Shown here piece by piece: positions 1-8,019 of a stretch of 64,000 nucleotides of DNA. The notes below the pieces were generated by a model that saw only the letters and a list, made by a program, of their open reading frames with translations, had not been told where the DNA came from and did no database searches. This DNA is from Hyphomicrobiales bacterium. GTDB lineage: Bacteria > Pseudomonadota > Alphaproteobacteria > Rhizobiales > Methyloligellaceae. The position numbers and the translations under genes are program-made. The stretch is from positions 1 to 64,000 of the forward strand of contig JAJFHN010000036.1 in the NCBI GenBank assembly GCA_021775595.1, written 5' to 3'. Each line of letters begins with the position of its first letter. The stretch's first letter is position 1.

Positions 1-1
1 G

Positions 2-172
2 GCAAAGCTGAAAAAATCAGTTCCCGTGCACTTTATATATGTCACGGCATGGGCCGGTGGCGACGGCACGGCGCACTTCCGGCAGGACATCTACGGCCGG
101 GACGGCCTCTTAAGCGTTGCCGGTCACGATCAGGACGACGACGCGCCACAGCTAAGCTCAATCACACCCTAA
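2..172 (+). CDS. L,D-transpeptidase, C-terminal end (partial)
   Basis: Only the last 56 residues are in the window; the frame is open from base 2 to the TAA at 170-172. The visible tail reads VPVHFIYVTAWAGGDGTAHF followed by RQDIYGRDG. This matches the end of YcbB/LdtD-type murein L,D-transpeptidases, which make 3-3 cross-links in periplasmic peptidoglycan. The catalytic Cys domain lies upstream, outside the window, so activity cannot be judged. The family call rests on this short but characteristic tail. Confidence 0.7.
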   Translation, partial: AKLKKSVPVHFIYVTAWAGGDGTAHFRQDIYGRDGLLSVAGHDQDDDAPQLSSITP

Positions 173-341
173 AACGGCAGGTTTTCTGCGCGTTCGGGCA
201 ATGGTAGGTACCATGCCCTCCCTTTGGCCAATGTGGCGACGAGGACACAGGCGAACCGCATTCTAGTGGCTCAGACGCCGATACAAGTTGTGGCGAACAT
301 CGCTCGACTGTCTAATCGCGTTCCAAAGGAGTGCGAACGCC

Positions 342-740
342 ATGACTTGGCGCCTGAACGTGTCACGACGCAAATTCATCGCCTGCCTGGCCGCCCTGTG
401 CGTGCTGGTGCAAGCGGGCTTGGTTGCGTGGCACGTTTCCACAAACTTTGCGGCAACGGCCCATGCCAGCGGCGATCAAGCCGCGATGTGTCACGCCGAA
501 GGCGCAGCATCAAACGCGCTTCATGTTGATGGCGCGCCCACCGACGGCAGCCATCACGGATTGCCGGACGGTTGCAGTTGTTGTCAGGGTCTGCTGGCTG
601 GCGGCACCATACCGCAAGACGCGGCTATGGCCTCGTCGCAGCAGCCAGAATCAGTGAAAGTTTCGGCGTCCGCCGGCAATATTTCGGCCGGCAGCCACCC
701 GCTCGCGCCAGACAGCCGAGCGCCGCCTCACCTCATCTGA
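342..740 (+). CDS. Small secreted DUF2946-like protein
   Basis: A 132-residue protein. I start it at the ATG at 342 because AAAGGAG (325-331) sits 10 bases upstream; an in-frame ATG at 288 lacks this. The N-terminus has basic residues then a hydrophobic stretch (about 10-30), a signal peptide or anchor. The mature part carries MCHAEG, SHHG and CSCC, a Cys/His-rich pattern typical of DUF2946 proteins, which are often found beside copper-handling and outer-membrane transport genes. The next gene, 114 bases on, is a Met-rich outer-membrane barrel, so a periplasmic metal role is plausible but inferred. Confidence 0.65.
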   Translation: MTWRLNVSRRKFIACLAALCVLVQAGLVAWHVSTNFAATAHASGDQAAMCHAEGAASNALHVDGAPTDGSHHGLPDGCSCCQGLLAGGTIPQDAAMASSQQPESVKVSASAGNISAGSHPLAPDSRAPPHLI

Positions 741-854
741 CATATCCGCTTTCGCTTGAACCGCGCCGACAATCGAGTTTTCGGCGCATTTGGTACCGGG
801 AACAGCCGTCGGCTGCCCGATAGATTTGAGTAATTCGTGTTTTTGGGGGAACCA

Positions 855-2051
855 ATGTTGAAACGATTTATCAAAAAACCACGCGCTTTAGCCGCCGCGG
901 CCGTCTTAGGTTTGGGCGCAATTGGATTTGCCGGTCAGGCGCTGGCCGATCCGAATCACAGTGCTCCGCAGGGCGGCGCTTGGACCATTGAAAATGGTGA
1001 ATTCAAAGTGGCGCCGCGCGTAGATGATCACGCGCCAATCGGCGTCATGGGAGAGCATCGCCACAAACCGGGTGATTTGATGCTGTCATACCGCTTCATG
1101 CGGATGTGGATGGAAGACAATTTGATCGGCAAAGACGAAGTCGATCCAGCGGGCATCGCAGCGAACGTGCCGAATATCTTTTTCGGCAATGCACCGTTCC
1201 CGACTGGCGTTGCGCCCAATCTGCGTATCGTACCCATCAACATGATGATGGACATGCATATGTTTGGGGCGATGTACGGTTTGACCGACCGCGTTACGCT
1301 GATGGGTATGCTTCCCTATGTCGAGAAATCGATGGAGCATCTGACCTTTTTGGGGCCAAGAGGCACCAATTTGCGCGGCGCCTTCACGACCAAGTCCAAG
1401 GGCATCGGCGACATTTCGGGTACCGCTTCGATCGGCTTGATCGATAGGGAAGCACCTGACGCCGAAATGCATGTCGATCTTCTGTTGGGTCTCTCGGCAC
1501 CAACGGGATCGACGTCGAAGAGCGACGAGGTGCTGACACCGATCGGCACGCGGCCGACGACGCGTTTGCCCTACCCAATGCAAATCGGCTCCGGCACCTG
1601 GGATTTCTTGCCAGGCGTGACCTATACCCAACGCGAAGGCGATATCTCTTGGGGTGGTCAGTGGCGCGGAACTGTCCGCTTGGAAAACAGCAATGACGAT
1701 GGGTATTCGCTGGGCGACAAGCATATGGGCACGGCATGGGCGGCATACCGCTGGGCGCCCTGGATCAGCTCATCGCTGCGTGTGATGGCGCAAACGATGG
1801 AAAAAATCGATGGCTTTGATCCGCTGATTGTGGCTCCGGTGCAGACCGCGAACCCCAATTTCCAAGGTGGCGAACGGGTCGATCTGCTGCTCGGCGTCAA
1901 CTTGATCGCGCGCGAAGACGCCGGTCATCTGTGTGGTCATCGTCTGGCGCTTGAAGCCGGCATGCCGGTCTATCAGAACCTGAATGGTCCCCAGCTCTCC
2001 ACCGACTGGACTTTCACGGTCGGTTGGCAAAAGACGTTAGGCGACTGCTAG
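855..2051 (+). CDS. Outer-membrane beta-barrel protein (Phenol_MetA_deg-type), Met-rich
   Basis: A 398-residue protein started at ATG 855, with GGGGGA (845-850) just upstream; an in-frame start at 837 is less likely. It has a signal peptide ending near QALA (residues 28-31), then alternating amphipathic strands with many Gly and aromatic residues, ending in VGWQKTLGDC. The pattern resembles the 'transporter' family of MetA-pathway phenol-degradation barrels. Around residues 129-140 there is a Met/His cluster, NMMMDMHMFGAM, followed by more Met in MLPY and KSMEHL, which suggests copper binding. It probably forms one unit with the DUF2946-like gene before it. Substrate is unknown. Confidence 0.65.
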   Translation: MLKRFIKKPRALAAAAVLGLGAIGFAGQALADPNHSAPQGGAWTIENGEFKVAPRVDDHAPIGVMGEHRHKPGDLMLSYRFMRMWMEDNLIGKDEVDPAGIAANVPNIFFGNAPFPTGVAPNLRIVPINMMMDMHMFGAMYGLTDRVTLMGMLPYVEKSMEHLTFLGPRGTNLRGAFTTKSKGIGDISGTASIGLIDREAPDAEMHVDLLLGLSAPTGSTSKSDEVLTPIGTRPTTRLPYPMQIGSGTWDFLPGVTYTQREGDISWGGQWRGTVRLENSNDDGYSLGDKHMGTAWAAYRWAPWISSSLRVMAQTMEKIDGFDPLIVAPVQTANPNFQGGERVDLLLGVNLIAREDAGHLCGHRLALEAGMPVYQNLNGPQLSTDWTFTVGWQKTLGDC

Positions 2052-2067
2052 GTATCGCATCATCTAA

Positions 2068-2095
2068 GCCGCGCTCGGTTTCTACCGGGCGCGGC
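2068..2095 (+). terminator. GC-rich stem-loop after the Met-rich barrel gene
   Basis: GCCGCGC and GCGCGGC pair around an inner CGG/CCG, starting 17 bases after the stop codon. There is no T-run behind it, so it is a weak intrinsic terminator at best or an mRNA 3' stabiliser. Confidence 0.35.
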
Positions 2096-2158
2096 ACAAA
2101 CTATCGACTGTAGTGACAACCGGTCGGGGGCGGCCCAACCCGATAGAAGGACTCGCTG

Positions 2159-3574
2159 ATGCGCGCCTCAATGTCCGACAGCATTACCAGGCGATTGTCG
2201 GCACAATTTATCGCAAAAAATCCGTTCGCCGGGCTGGCCCAGCGAAGCTCTTTGTTGCCGCGCTGGGGATGGATTGCATTGCGGCTGCTCCTGCTTGGTT
2301 TCACGGCGGCGATGATCTGGTTGCTGCTCAGCCAACCAAGCCTTGGCGTGGCGGTATTTTGGCTGATCGCAATTCCTGGGTTGCCGCTGTTGTTTCTCGT
2401 CGCGCCAGGAGTCTGGCGCAATGTCTGCCCGATGGCGACGCTCAATCAGCTTCCAGCCCAGCTGGGCCTGAGCGCCAGACTGAGACTTCCGAATGCGCTC
2501 AAGCGAAACGCTTATCTGGTTGCTGTCGGGCTGTTTATGGCTCTGATCTTTTTGCGCCACCCCTTGCTCAACTACGATCCCGGCGCGCTTCTGCTCTTGC
2601 TGTCGGCGGCGTTGGTATCGGCGTTCTTAGGTGGCGTACTGTTTCAAGGTAAAAGCGGTTGGTGCGGGACGTTTTGTCCGTTGTCGCCCATCGAGCGGGC
2701 CTACGGACAGTCACCGGCTTTCGTGGTCGCCAACAGCCACTGCAGCCTTTGCAACAACTGTCAAAAGAACTGCTACGACATCAATCCCAACGCGGCGATC
2801 TTTAAGGACCTGGAGGACGATAGCGCCTGGTACGTCGAAAATCGCAAACTGTTCTTTGGCGCGCTTCCTGGTCTTATCTATTGGTTTTTTACAACTGCCG
2901 ACCCGGGCCAGATCGGCTATGGCGCGTATCTCGCGGGCTTGGCGCAAAGCGTCTTGGTGACCCTGGGCTTGTTCTATGCAGCCATATACTTGACGCGGTT
3001 GCGGCTGTTTCATGTGGTCCAGCTTTTCACGGTTTCGGCCATCTTGATTTTCTACTGGTTCGCCGCGCCTTCCGTGCAAGCTGGTTTGAGCGAGCTGTTT
3101 GCCGCAAACATCCCGCGTTGGACCGTGCCGGCACTCCAGGTGTTCGTTGTGCTCGCTGTCGCTCTGACATGGATGCGTGGACTCGGGCACGAACTGGCCT
3201 ATCGACAACGCGTGCCCGTGACAGATCAATCAACTGGATCAAGCTTTTCGGTTGTGAGAGGCCAACCTCTTCTAGAGGCCATCGAAAGCGCGGGAATTTC
3301 CATCCGACATATGTGCCGCAGAGGCCAATGTGGCTCCGACCCCATCGTGATCGTTACGGGCGAAGAAAACGTCGACACCGCCACGGGCGACGAACGTCAG
3401 ACGCTGCGTCGCCTGGGACTGGAAGGACAAGTCAGGCTGGCCTGTTCGTGCATCGTCAATGGTCCCATAACAATCGATACGGCAGCGGGGAAATTGGCCA
3501 AAATTGACGCGTTGCGGCAATCTGGATTTGTGTGCCCAAATGCCGTGGAGAACGCAGAACGCAGCAGCGATTGA
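2159..3574 (+). CDS. Membrane 4Fe-4S protein with C-terminal 2Fe-2S ferredoxin-like domain
   Basis: A 471-residue protein; AGAAGG (2145-2150) precedes the ATG. Several hydrophobic helices carry NapH/CcoG-like cysteine motifs: VCPMATLNQLP, WCGTFCPLSP and a 4Fe-4S signature CSLCNNCQKNCYD in the middle. The last ~120 residues form a plant-type ferredoxin domain with CRRGQCGSD and, downstream, LACSCIVNG. In plant-type ferredoxins the first motif is C-x4-C-x2-C; here the third position is Asp. The likely role is moving electrons across the inner membrane, either to or from the periplasmic sulfite dehydrogenase encoded next (149-base gap). Partner and direction are inferred. Confidence 0.7.
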   Translation: MRASMSDSITRRLSAQFIAKNPFAGLAQRSSLLPRWGWIALRLLLLGFTAAMIWLLLSQPSLGVAVFWLIAIPGLPLLFLVAPGVWRNVCPMATLNQLPAQLGLSARLRLPNALKRNAYLVAVGLFMALIFLRHPLLNYDPGALLLLLSAALVSAFLGGVLFQGKSGWCGTFCPLSPIERAYGQSPAFVVANSHCSLCNNCQKNCYDINPNAAIFKDLEDDSAWYVENRKLFFGALPGLIYWFFTTADPGQIGYGAYLAGLAQSVLVTLGLFYAAIYLTRLRLFHVVQLFTVSAILIFYWFAAPSVQAGLSELFAANIPRWTVPALQVFVVLAVALTWMRGLGHELAYRQRVPVTDQSTGSSFSVVRGQPLLEAIESAGISIRHMCRRGQCGSDPIVIVTGEENVDTATGDERQTLRRLGLEGQVRLACSCIVNGPITIDTAAGKLAKIDALRQSGFVCPNAVENAERSSD

Positions 3575-3723
3575 TTGCTCCCATCGGCAAGTTGCAGCCC
3601 CTCACATAAGTTTACCTTGCCGCATGAAGTTCGCGGACGCTAGCATTCGGCCAACGGTCGCCGAGGTCATGGCAGCCAACGGCTTGCAGGCACGTGGCGG
3701 GCAATAAACTCTGGGAGGATCGC

Positions 3724-5028
3724 ATGACAGGGACAAAGTTGCCGAGCGAGCGCGGTTTGTTCGAACTCTACGAACATGATGCAGAAGAAGCCGATGCGCA
3801 GATTTTCGGACGCGCCCCCAATCATGACCGGCGCGGCTTCCTCAAGGGCGCTGGACTGGCGGCCATGAGCGCGGCGCTCGGCGCCACGATCCCCTTCCAC
3901 CGCAACATGCCCGCTGGCTTTGTTCCCGCCGCGTTGGCTGAGGAAAGCGATCCAATACCCGGCAAAGAGGGTCTCACCATTCTCAATGATCGCCCCCTCA
4001 ATGCGGAAACGCCGGCTTACCTACTCAACGATGCTATCACGCCCACCTCGCGCCATTTCGTTCGCAACAATGGCGTGCCGCCCGAGAGTCCCAACGCGCA
4101 GGATTGGGCGCTCACGATCGATGGGCTGGTGGAAAAACCATTGAAGCTTTCGATCACAGATCTGCAAAAGCAATTCGATGTTGTCGATTTGGCGCTTCAA
4201 ATCGAATGCGCCGGCAATGGCCGCGCGGCGTTTGATCCGCCCGCCAGGGGGAACCAATGGACCTATGGTGCGATTGGCTGTGCCAAATGGCGTGGCGTTC
4301 GCCTGGCTGATGTTCTAAAGGCAGCAGGTATCAAGCCAAACGCGATCTATACGGCGAACGAGGGCGCCGACACGCACCTCTCCGGTCAAGCGGACAAGAA
4401 GCCGATTTCGCGCGGCGTGCCCATGGAAAAAGCGCTCGATCCCAGCAACTTGATCGCATTTGCCCAGAACGACGCGGACATCAACCCGATGAACGGCGCA
4501 CCGCTGCGCTTGGTGGTGCCCGGCTGGCCGGGATCGTGCTCGCAAAAATGGCTTACGCGCATTTGGTTGCGCGACGTGGTCCATGACGGCGCCAAAATGA
4601 CCGGCACGTCTTACCGCGTCCCGAGGGATCCCGTGGCGCCCGGCGAAAAAGTGCCGAAGGACGATTTCGTCATCATCCAGTCCATGCCGGTGAAATCATT
4701 GATCACGCTGCCCCGAACGGGACTGAAGACGGCGTCACGGACGCTGGATGTCGGCGGCCACGCCTGGGCTGGCGACCGCAAGGTCAAGGCGATGCATGTC
4801 TCTTCCGACTTCGGGGCAACCTGGATCGAGGCGAAGCTGGATGATCCGGTCAATGCCTTTGCCTGGCAGCAATGGAAGGCGACGGTCGCGTTTCCGAAAC
4901 CCGGTTATTACGAAATCTGGGCACGGGCAACTGACGATAAGGACGTCACCCAACCCTTCGCCATCGCTTGGAACCCAAAAGGCTATCTGAACAATTCCAT
5001 GCACCGCATCGCCGTGACCGTCAGCTGA
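3724..5028 (+). CDS. SorA-like sulfite dehydrogenase, molybdopterin subunit
   Basis: A 434-residue protein. The ATG at 3724 follows GGGAGG (3713-3718); the in-frame start at 3694 does not. A twin-arginine signal, DRRGFLKGAG, lies near residues 35-44, so the folded cofactor-loaded enzyme is exported. The sulfite oxidase-type molybdopterin domain has the Mo-ligand Cys at about residue 162 in IECAGNGR, and WPGSCSQKWLTRI further on. A C-terminal Mo-co dimerisation domain covers the last ~110 residues. A cytochrome c gene starts 4 bases downstream, as in SorAB. It likely oxidises sulfite to sulfate in the periplasm; the exact substrate is unproven because other family members act on different oxyanions or organics. 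Confidence 0.8.
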   Translation: MTGTKLPSERGLFELYEHDAEEADAQIFGRAPNHDRRGFLKGAGLAAMSAALGATIPFHRNMPAGFVPAALAEESDPIPGKEGLTILNDRPLNAETPAYLLNDAITPTSRHFVRNNGVPPESPNAQDWALTIDGLVEKPLKLSITDLQKQFDVVDLALQIECAGNGRAAFDPPARGNQWTYGAIGCAKWRGVRLADVLKAAGIKPNAIYTANEGADTHLSGQADKKPISRGVPMEKALDPSNLIAFAQNDADINPMNGAPLRLVVPGWPGSCSQKWLTRIWLRDVVHDGAKMTGTSYRVPRDPVAPGEKVPKDDFVIIQSMPVKSLITLPRTGLKTASRTLDVGGHAWAGDRKVKAMHVSSDFGATWIEAKLDDPVNAFAWQQWKATVAFPKPGYYEIWARATDDKDVTQPFAIAWNPKGYLNNSMHRIAVTVS

Positions 5029-5032
5029 CGGC

Positions 5033-5356
5033 GTGGCACGGTCACTTTTCGCTCATATCTTTTTCGGGTTTCTGTTGGTCAGTGCGCCCATCGCCTGGGG
5101 CGAGGAGGATACGGATTCGGACCTGCCCCCAGGCGAAGGACGCGAGGAAGTCGAAATCTATTGTTCGGCCTGTCACTCCCTGAAAATCGTTACCCAGCAG
5201 GGGCTGAGCCGCGCAGACTGGGACGAGCTGCTGGTCTGGATGGTGGACGAGCAGGGCATGGATGAATTACCGCCCGATGACCGCAAGTTGGTTTTGGACT
5301 ATCTGGCCAAGCACATCAGCATTGAGCGTGTGCGCGAAATGCGTAAGACGCCATAA
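5033..5356 (+). CDS. SorB-like periplasmic cytochrome c
   Basis: A 107-residue protein with a GTG start four bases after the sorA-like stop, indicating translational coupling. It has an N-terminal signal peptide (residues 1-23), an acidic linker, and one haem c motif CSACH at residues 44-48. The length and position match the small monohaem subunit of SorAB sulfite dehydrogenases, which takes electrons from the Mo centre and passes them to the respiratory chain. A cbb3 oxidase cluster is encoded elsewhere in this window and could be a terminal acceptor, but that link is only inference. Confidence 0.8.
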   Translation: MARSLFAHIFFGFLLVSAPIAWGEEDTDSDLPPGEGREEVEIYCSACHSLKIVTQQGLSRADWDELLVWMVDEQGMDELPPDDRKLVLDYLAKHISIERVREMRKTP

Positions 5357-5367
5357 CGAAAAGCCGT

Positions 5368-7170
5368 TCAAGTGCCACTGACCGCGCGTAAAACCGGCTG
5401 ATTGAGCGCGTGCGCTTCGACCAAACCGCGCACCGAATTACCGAGATAAACGCGGTCGGCTGTCTCGAGATCGGCCAGAGTGAGGACGCCTTCACGCGCC
5501 TCACCTTTGGCGAGCAGCTCCGCGCGCAACGTGCCTGGCAGGAGGCCGCATTCGAGTGCGGGAGTTATCAGTGTACCGCTGCGCTCGAGAAAAATATTGG
5601 TGCGGCTGCCCTCCGCCAACTCACCGCGTTCATTGAGAAACACGACCTCGTCGCAGCCAAGCCGGCCGCTGAGCGCCGCGTGTTCGCCGTCATAGAGCTC
5701 CCGGCGCGTGGTCTTATGATAAAGAAACGTGTCGTCGGATCGCACGGCATGCTCCGACACCACATATGTCATTTGCGCCGCAGACGCCGGATGATCAATT
5801 TCAACGGCGGTCACCGAGCACTCGCCGTTGCTGTCGAGCAACAACCGCACCCGCTGAACCCGCTGCCCGAATGTGCTGGCTTGGCTTTCCAGCGTAGCCA
5901 CCACAGCCTTTTGGTCGATTGGGTAACCGAAATAGCGTGCTGAATCTGTCAGCCGCTCCAGGTGGCGATCGAGCAGGTAGTATCCGTTGTCGGGCTCGAA
6001 ACGCATTGTTTCTATCAGCTGGAAGGTGTGCGCCGGTTCGGAGAGAAAACGCAGTTTCAGCAGGCACTCGTCATATTCGGCTTCGGCGCTTGAATCTTGA
6101 ACAATGCCGCTGCCAATTCCGATTTCCCCTTGGCCATCGCAAATCGTCAATGTGCGGATTGCGACATTGAAGCTGGCGTCGCCGCTGGGCGCGACCATGC
6201 CCACTGCGCCGGTATAGACGCCGCGAGGATCGGTCTCCAATTCATTGATGATCTCGATGGCGCGCATTTTTGGCGCACCGGTGACAGAGCCCGGCGGAAA
6301 AATGTTCGTCACCAATTCCGCCAATCCCACATCGGTGCGCAACCGGGCGCGGACACCTGACGTCATTTGATGGAGTGTGCTGTATGGCTCGACCGTGAAG
6401 AGATCGCTCACCGTGACGCTGCCCGTGTCGGCCACGCGACCGAAATCGTTGCGCATCAGATCCACGATCATCAAATTTTCAGCTCGCGATTTGGCATCTG
6501 TCCGCAGCCATTGCTGCTGAGCCTCGTCAAGTTTTGTGGTTGGGCCGCGCGCGACCGTACCTTTCATCGGACGCGTGCTGATCTCTTGGCCACTGCGCAG
6601 CAAAAACACCTCGGGTGAAATGGAAAGAACCGAGAATTCTTGGGTTTCGATCAAGGCGCCATAGGCGACGGGCTGCTTTTCACGAAGTTCAGCGAACAGC
6701 GACCGTGCATCGCCGGCGAAATTGAAGTGCGCCTTGAAAGTGAGATTGAGCTGGTAGATATCGCCGCTGGCGATATAGCTCTTCACTTTCTCGAAGCGCT
6801 CGCGATAAGCGTCGAGGTCCATGCTGAACTGCAATTCCGACAACTGGCATGGCGGCGCATCCGATCGGCGCAAGTGGTCCCCGACATTACGGCCTGATAG
6901 CGTCCGGGGCGCATCGAATACGCCAAACCAGAGAAGCGGTACGCGGCGCTCCGTGGGCATCAACGGCGCCAGCCTGGCCTCGAACGCATAGCCCAATTCA
7001 AATGCAAAGAAGCCAGCTAGATATGCGCCCTTTTCAAGCGCCGCCTGCATGGCCGCCAGCGCCGATGGCACCTGATCGGCTTCGCTCGCGCTGATAACGC
7101 CGGATGGCTCTTCGAACAACAAGGCGCTGCCGCCAACGGTATTGTCATCGATTAAAACGGACGTGGTCAC
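5368..7170 (-). CDS. pabB: Aminodeoxychorismate synthase component I fused to aminodeoxychorismate lyase (PabB-PabC)
   Basis: A 600-residue bifunctional protein. The chorismate-binding domain (about residues 120-375) shows GDIYQLNLTF, RPMKGTVARG, a PPGSVTGAPKMRAIEII segment and the closing IGSGIVQDSSAEAEY block. The C-terminal third is a PLP fold-type IV (PabC-like) domain with FLNERGELAEGSRTNIFLE and CGLLPGTLR. It converts chorismate and ammonia to aminodeoxychorismate, then to 4-aminobenzoate for folate. The glutaminase PabA is not encoded nearby. The GTG start overlaps the stop of the upstream phosphatase gene by 4 bases, so the two are co-transcribed despite unrelated jobs. Confidence 0.9.
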   Translation of the reverse strand: MTTSVLIDDNTVGGSALLFEEPSGVISASEADQVPSALAAMQAALEKGAYLAGFFAFELGYAFEARLAPLMPTERRVPLLWFGVFDAPRTLSGRNVGDHLRRSDAPPCQLSELQFSMDLDAYRERFEKVKSYIASGDIYQLNLTFKAHFNFAGDARSLFAELREKQPVAYGALIETQEFSVLSISPEVFLLRSGQEISTRPMKGTVARGPTTKLDEAQQQWLRTDAKSRAENLMIVDLMRNDFGRVADTGSVTVSDLFTVEPYSTLHQMTSGVRARLRTDVGLAELVTNIFPPGSVTGAPKMRAIEIINELETDPRGVYTGAVGMVAPSGDASFNVAIRTLTICDGQGEIGIGSGIVQDSSAEAEYDECLLKLRFLSEPAHTFQLIETMRFEPDNGYYLLDRHLERLTDSARYFGYPIDQKAVVATLESQASTFGQRVQRVRLLLDSNGECSVTAVEIDHPASAAQMTYVVSEHAVRSDDTFLYHKTTRRELYDGEHAALSGRLGCDEVVFLNERGELAEGSRTNIFLERSGTLITPALECGLLPGTLRAELLAKGEAREGVLTLADLETADRVYLGNSVRGLVEAHALNQPVLRAVSGT

Positions 7171-8018
7171 GGATCCGGCCGATCACTGGGGGATGTCTTG
7201 TTGCTTTTCTGTGGCGCCTCGTTGCCGGCTCCTGCCAGCCCGCGCACCGCGAGCGCGCCGCTTGTGGCCATCGCGGCCAAGCGCGTGTGAACGGGTCCGT
7301 CATCATTCAGCGTGGCCGAGGCAAACTCAAAAATCAGCCAATGAACCAATTCGGCGATCAGTGCCATCAATACGCCCGCAAATATAACGTCGCTCAAAAA
7401 ATGCCCGCCCTGGGCTATACGCACAAAGCCCGCGAGTGTTCCAGCCAGTATGCCCAGTCCGATCAGCCGCGCGCGTCTCCGGCGCGCCAGCAGCGCCAAG
7501 GCGAAAAACACCATATAGATCGAAGACGCCTCACCACTGACGAATGAGCAATTATCTTCACACTGGTCGGAGCGTGCCAGCGCCGGAGTAAAGCGCTGTT
7601 CGCCACCGTATTCTTGGACATGGAAGGGCCTTGCACGTCCCCAGTTGTCTTTGAGAATCACATTTGCGGTCAGACCGGGGCCAAGGGCCAAACAGGCGAC
7701 GAGATAGAACCACTTCTGAAAGCCCATCGTTAGGAAGGTGCGCCTGGTCAGGGCAGAATACAGCAGGCCCACGATTACCAGCGCGCTGGCTGCATAGAAG
7801 ACGATTTTAAAGAAAACGCGCAGATCCTTGCCGACGCCAGGAAAATTGAAAATAAACGCGCGGTTGCCGCCATAGAACAAATTCGTCACGGCGAAATCGA
7901 TTTGCGGAAAACCGACAAAAATGAACGCTGCCGTCAGGCCCACAAATGAAGTCCAGGCAAAAATCCTCCATCGTCCGGCGCCTTGCACCGCTTGGTCTTG
8001 GGCTACGTTCTGTGTCAT
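7167..8018 (-). CDS. PAP2-family membrane phosphatase, lipid A phosphatase candidate
   Basis: A 283-residue protein with about six hydrophobic helices. The PAP2 signature is present in three parts: KDNWGRARP (K-x6-RP), CSFVSGEAS, and RIAQGGHFLSDV carrying the catalytic His and its Asp. The middle motif reads SGEA where the classical family has SGHA. The gene starts 1 base downstream of the GT39 gene's stop and overlaps pabB by 4 bases. In this setting, with an ArnT-like transferase upstream and an LpxQ-like barrel nearby, the substrate is likely lipid A or an undecaprenyl-type phosphate (LpxE/LpxF/LpxT-like); which position is removed cannot be told. Confidence 0.75.
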   Translation of the reverse strand: MTQNVAQDQAVQGAGRWRIFAWTSFVGLTAAFIFVGFPQIDFAVTNLFYGGNRAFIFNFPGVGKDLRVFFKIVFYAASALVIVGLLYSALTRRTFLTMGFQKWFYLVACLALGPGLTANVILKDNWGRARPFHVQEYGGEQRFTPALARSDQCEDNCSFVSGEASSIYMVFFALALLARRRRARLIGLGILAGTLAGFVRIAQGGHFLSDVIFAGVLMALIAELVHWLIFEFASATLNDDGPVHTRLAAMATSGALAVRGLAGAGNEAPQKSNKTSPSDRPDP

Positions 8019-8019
8019 T

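Noticed and set aside
3575-3723. Short ORF between the iron-sulfur gene and sorA-like gene
   Set aside because: Only about 27 residues with a usable ATG, no ribosome site and no known motif; treated as a spacer.
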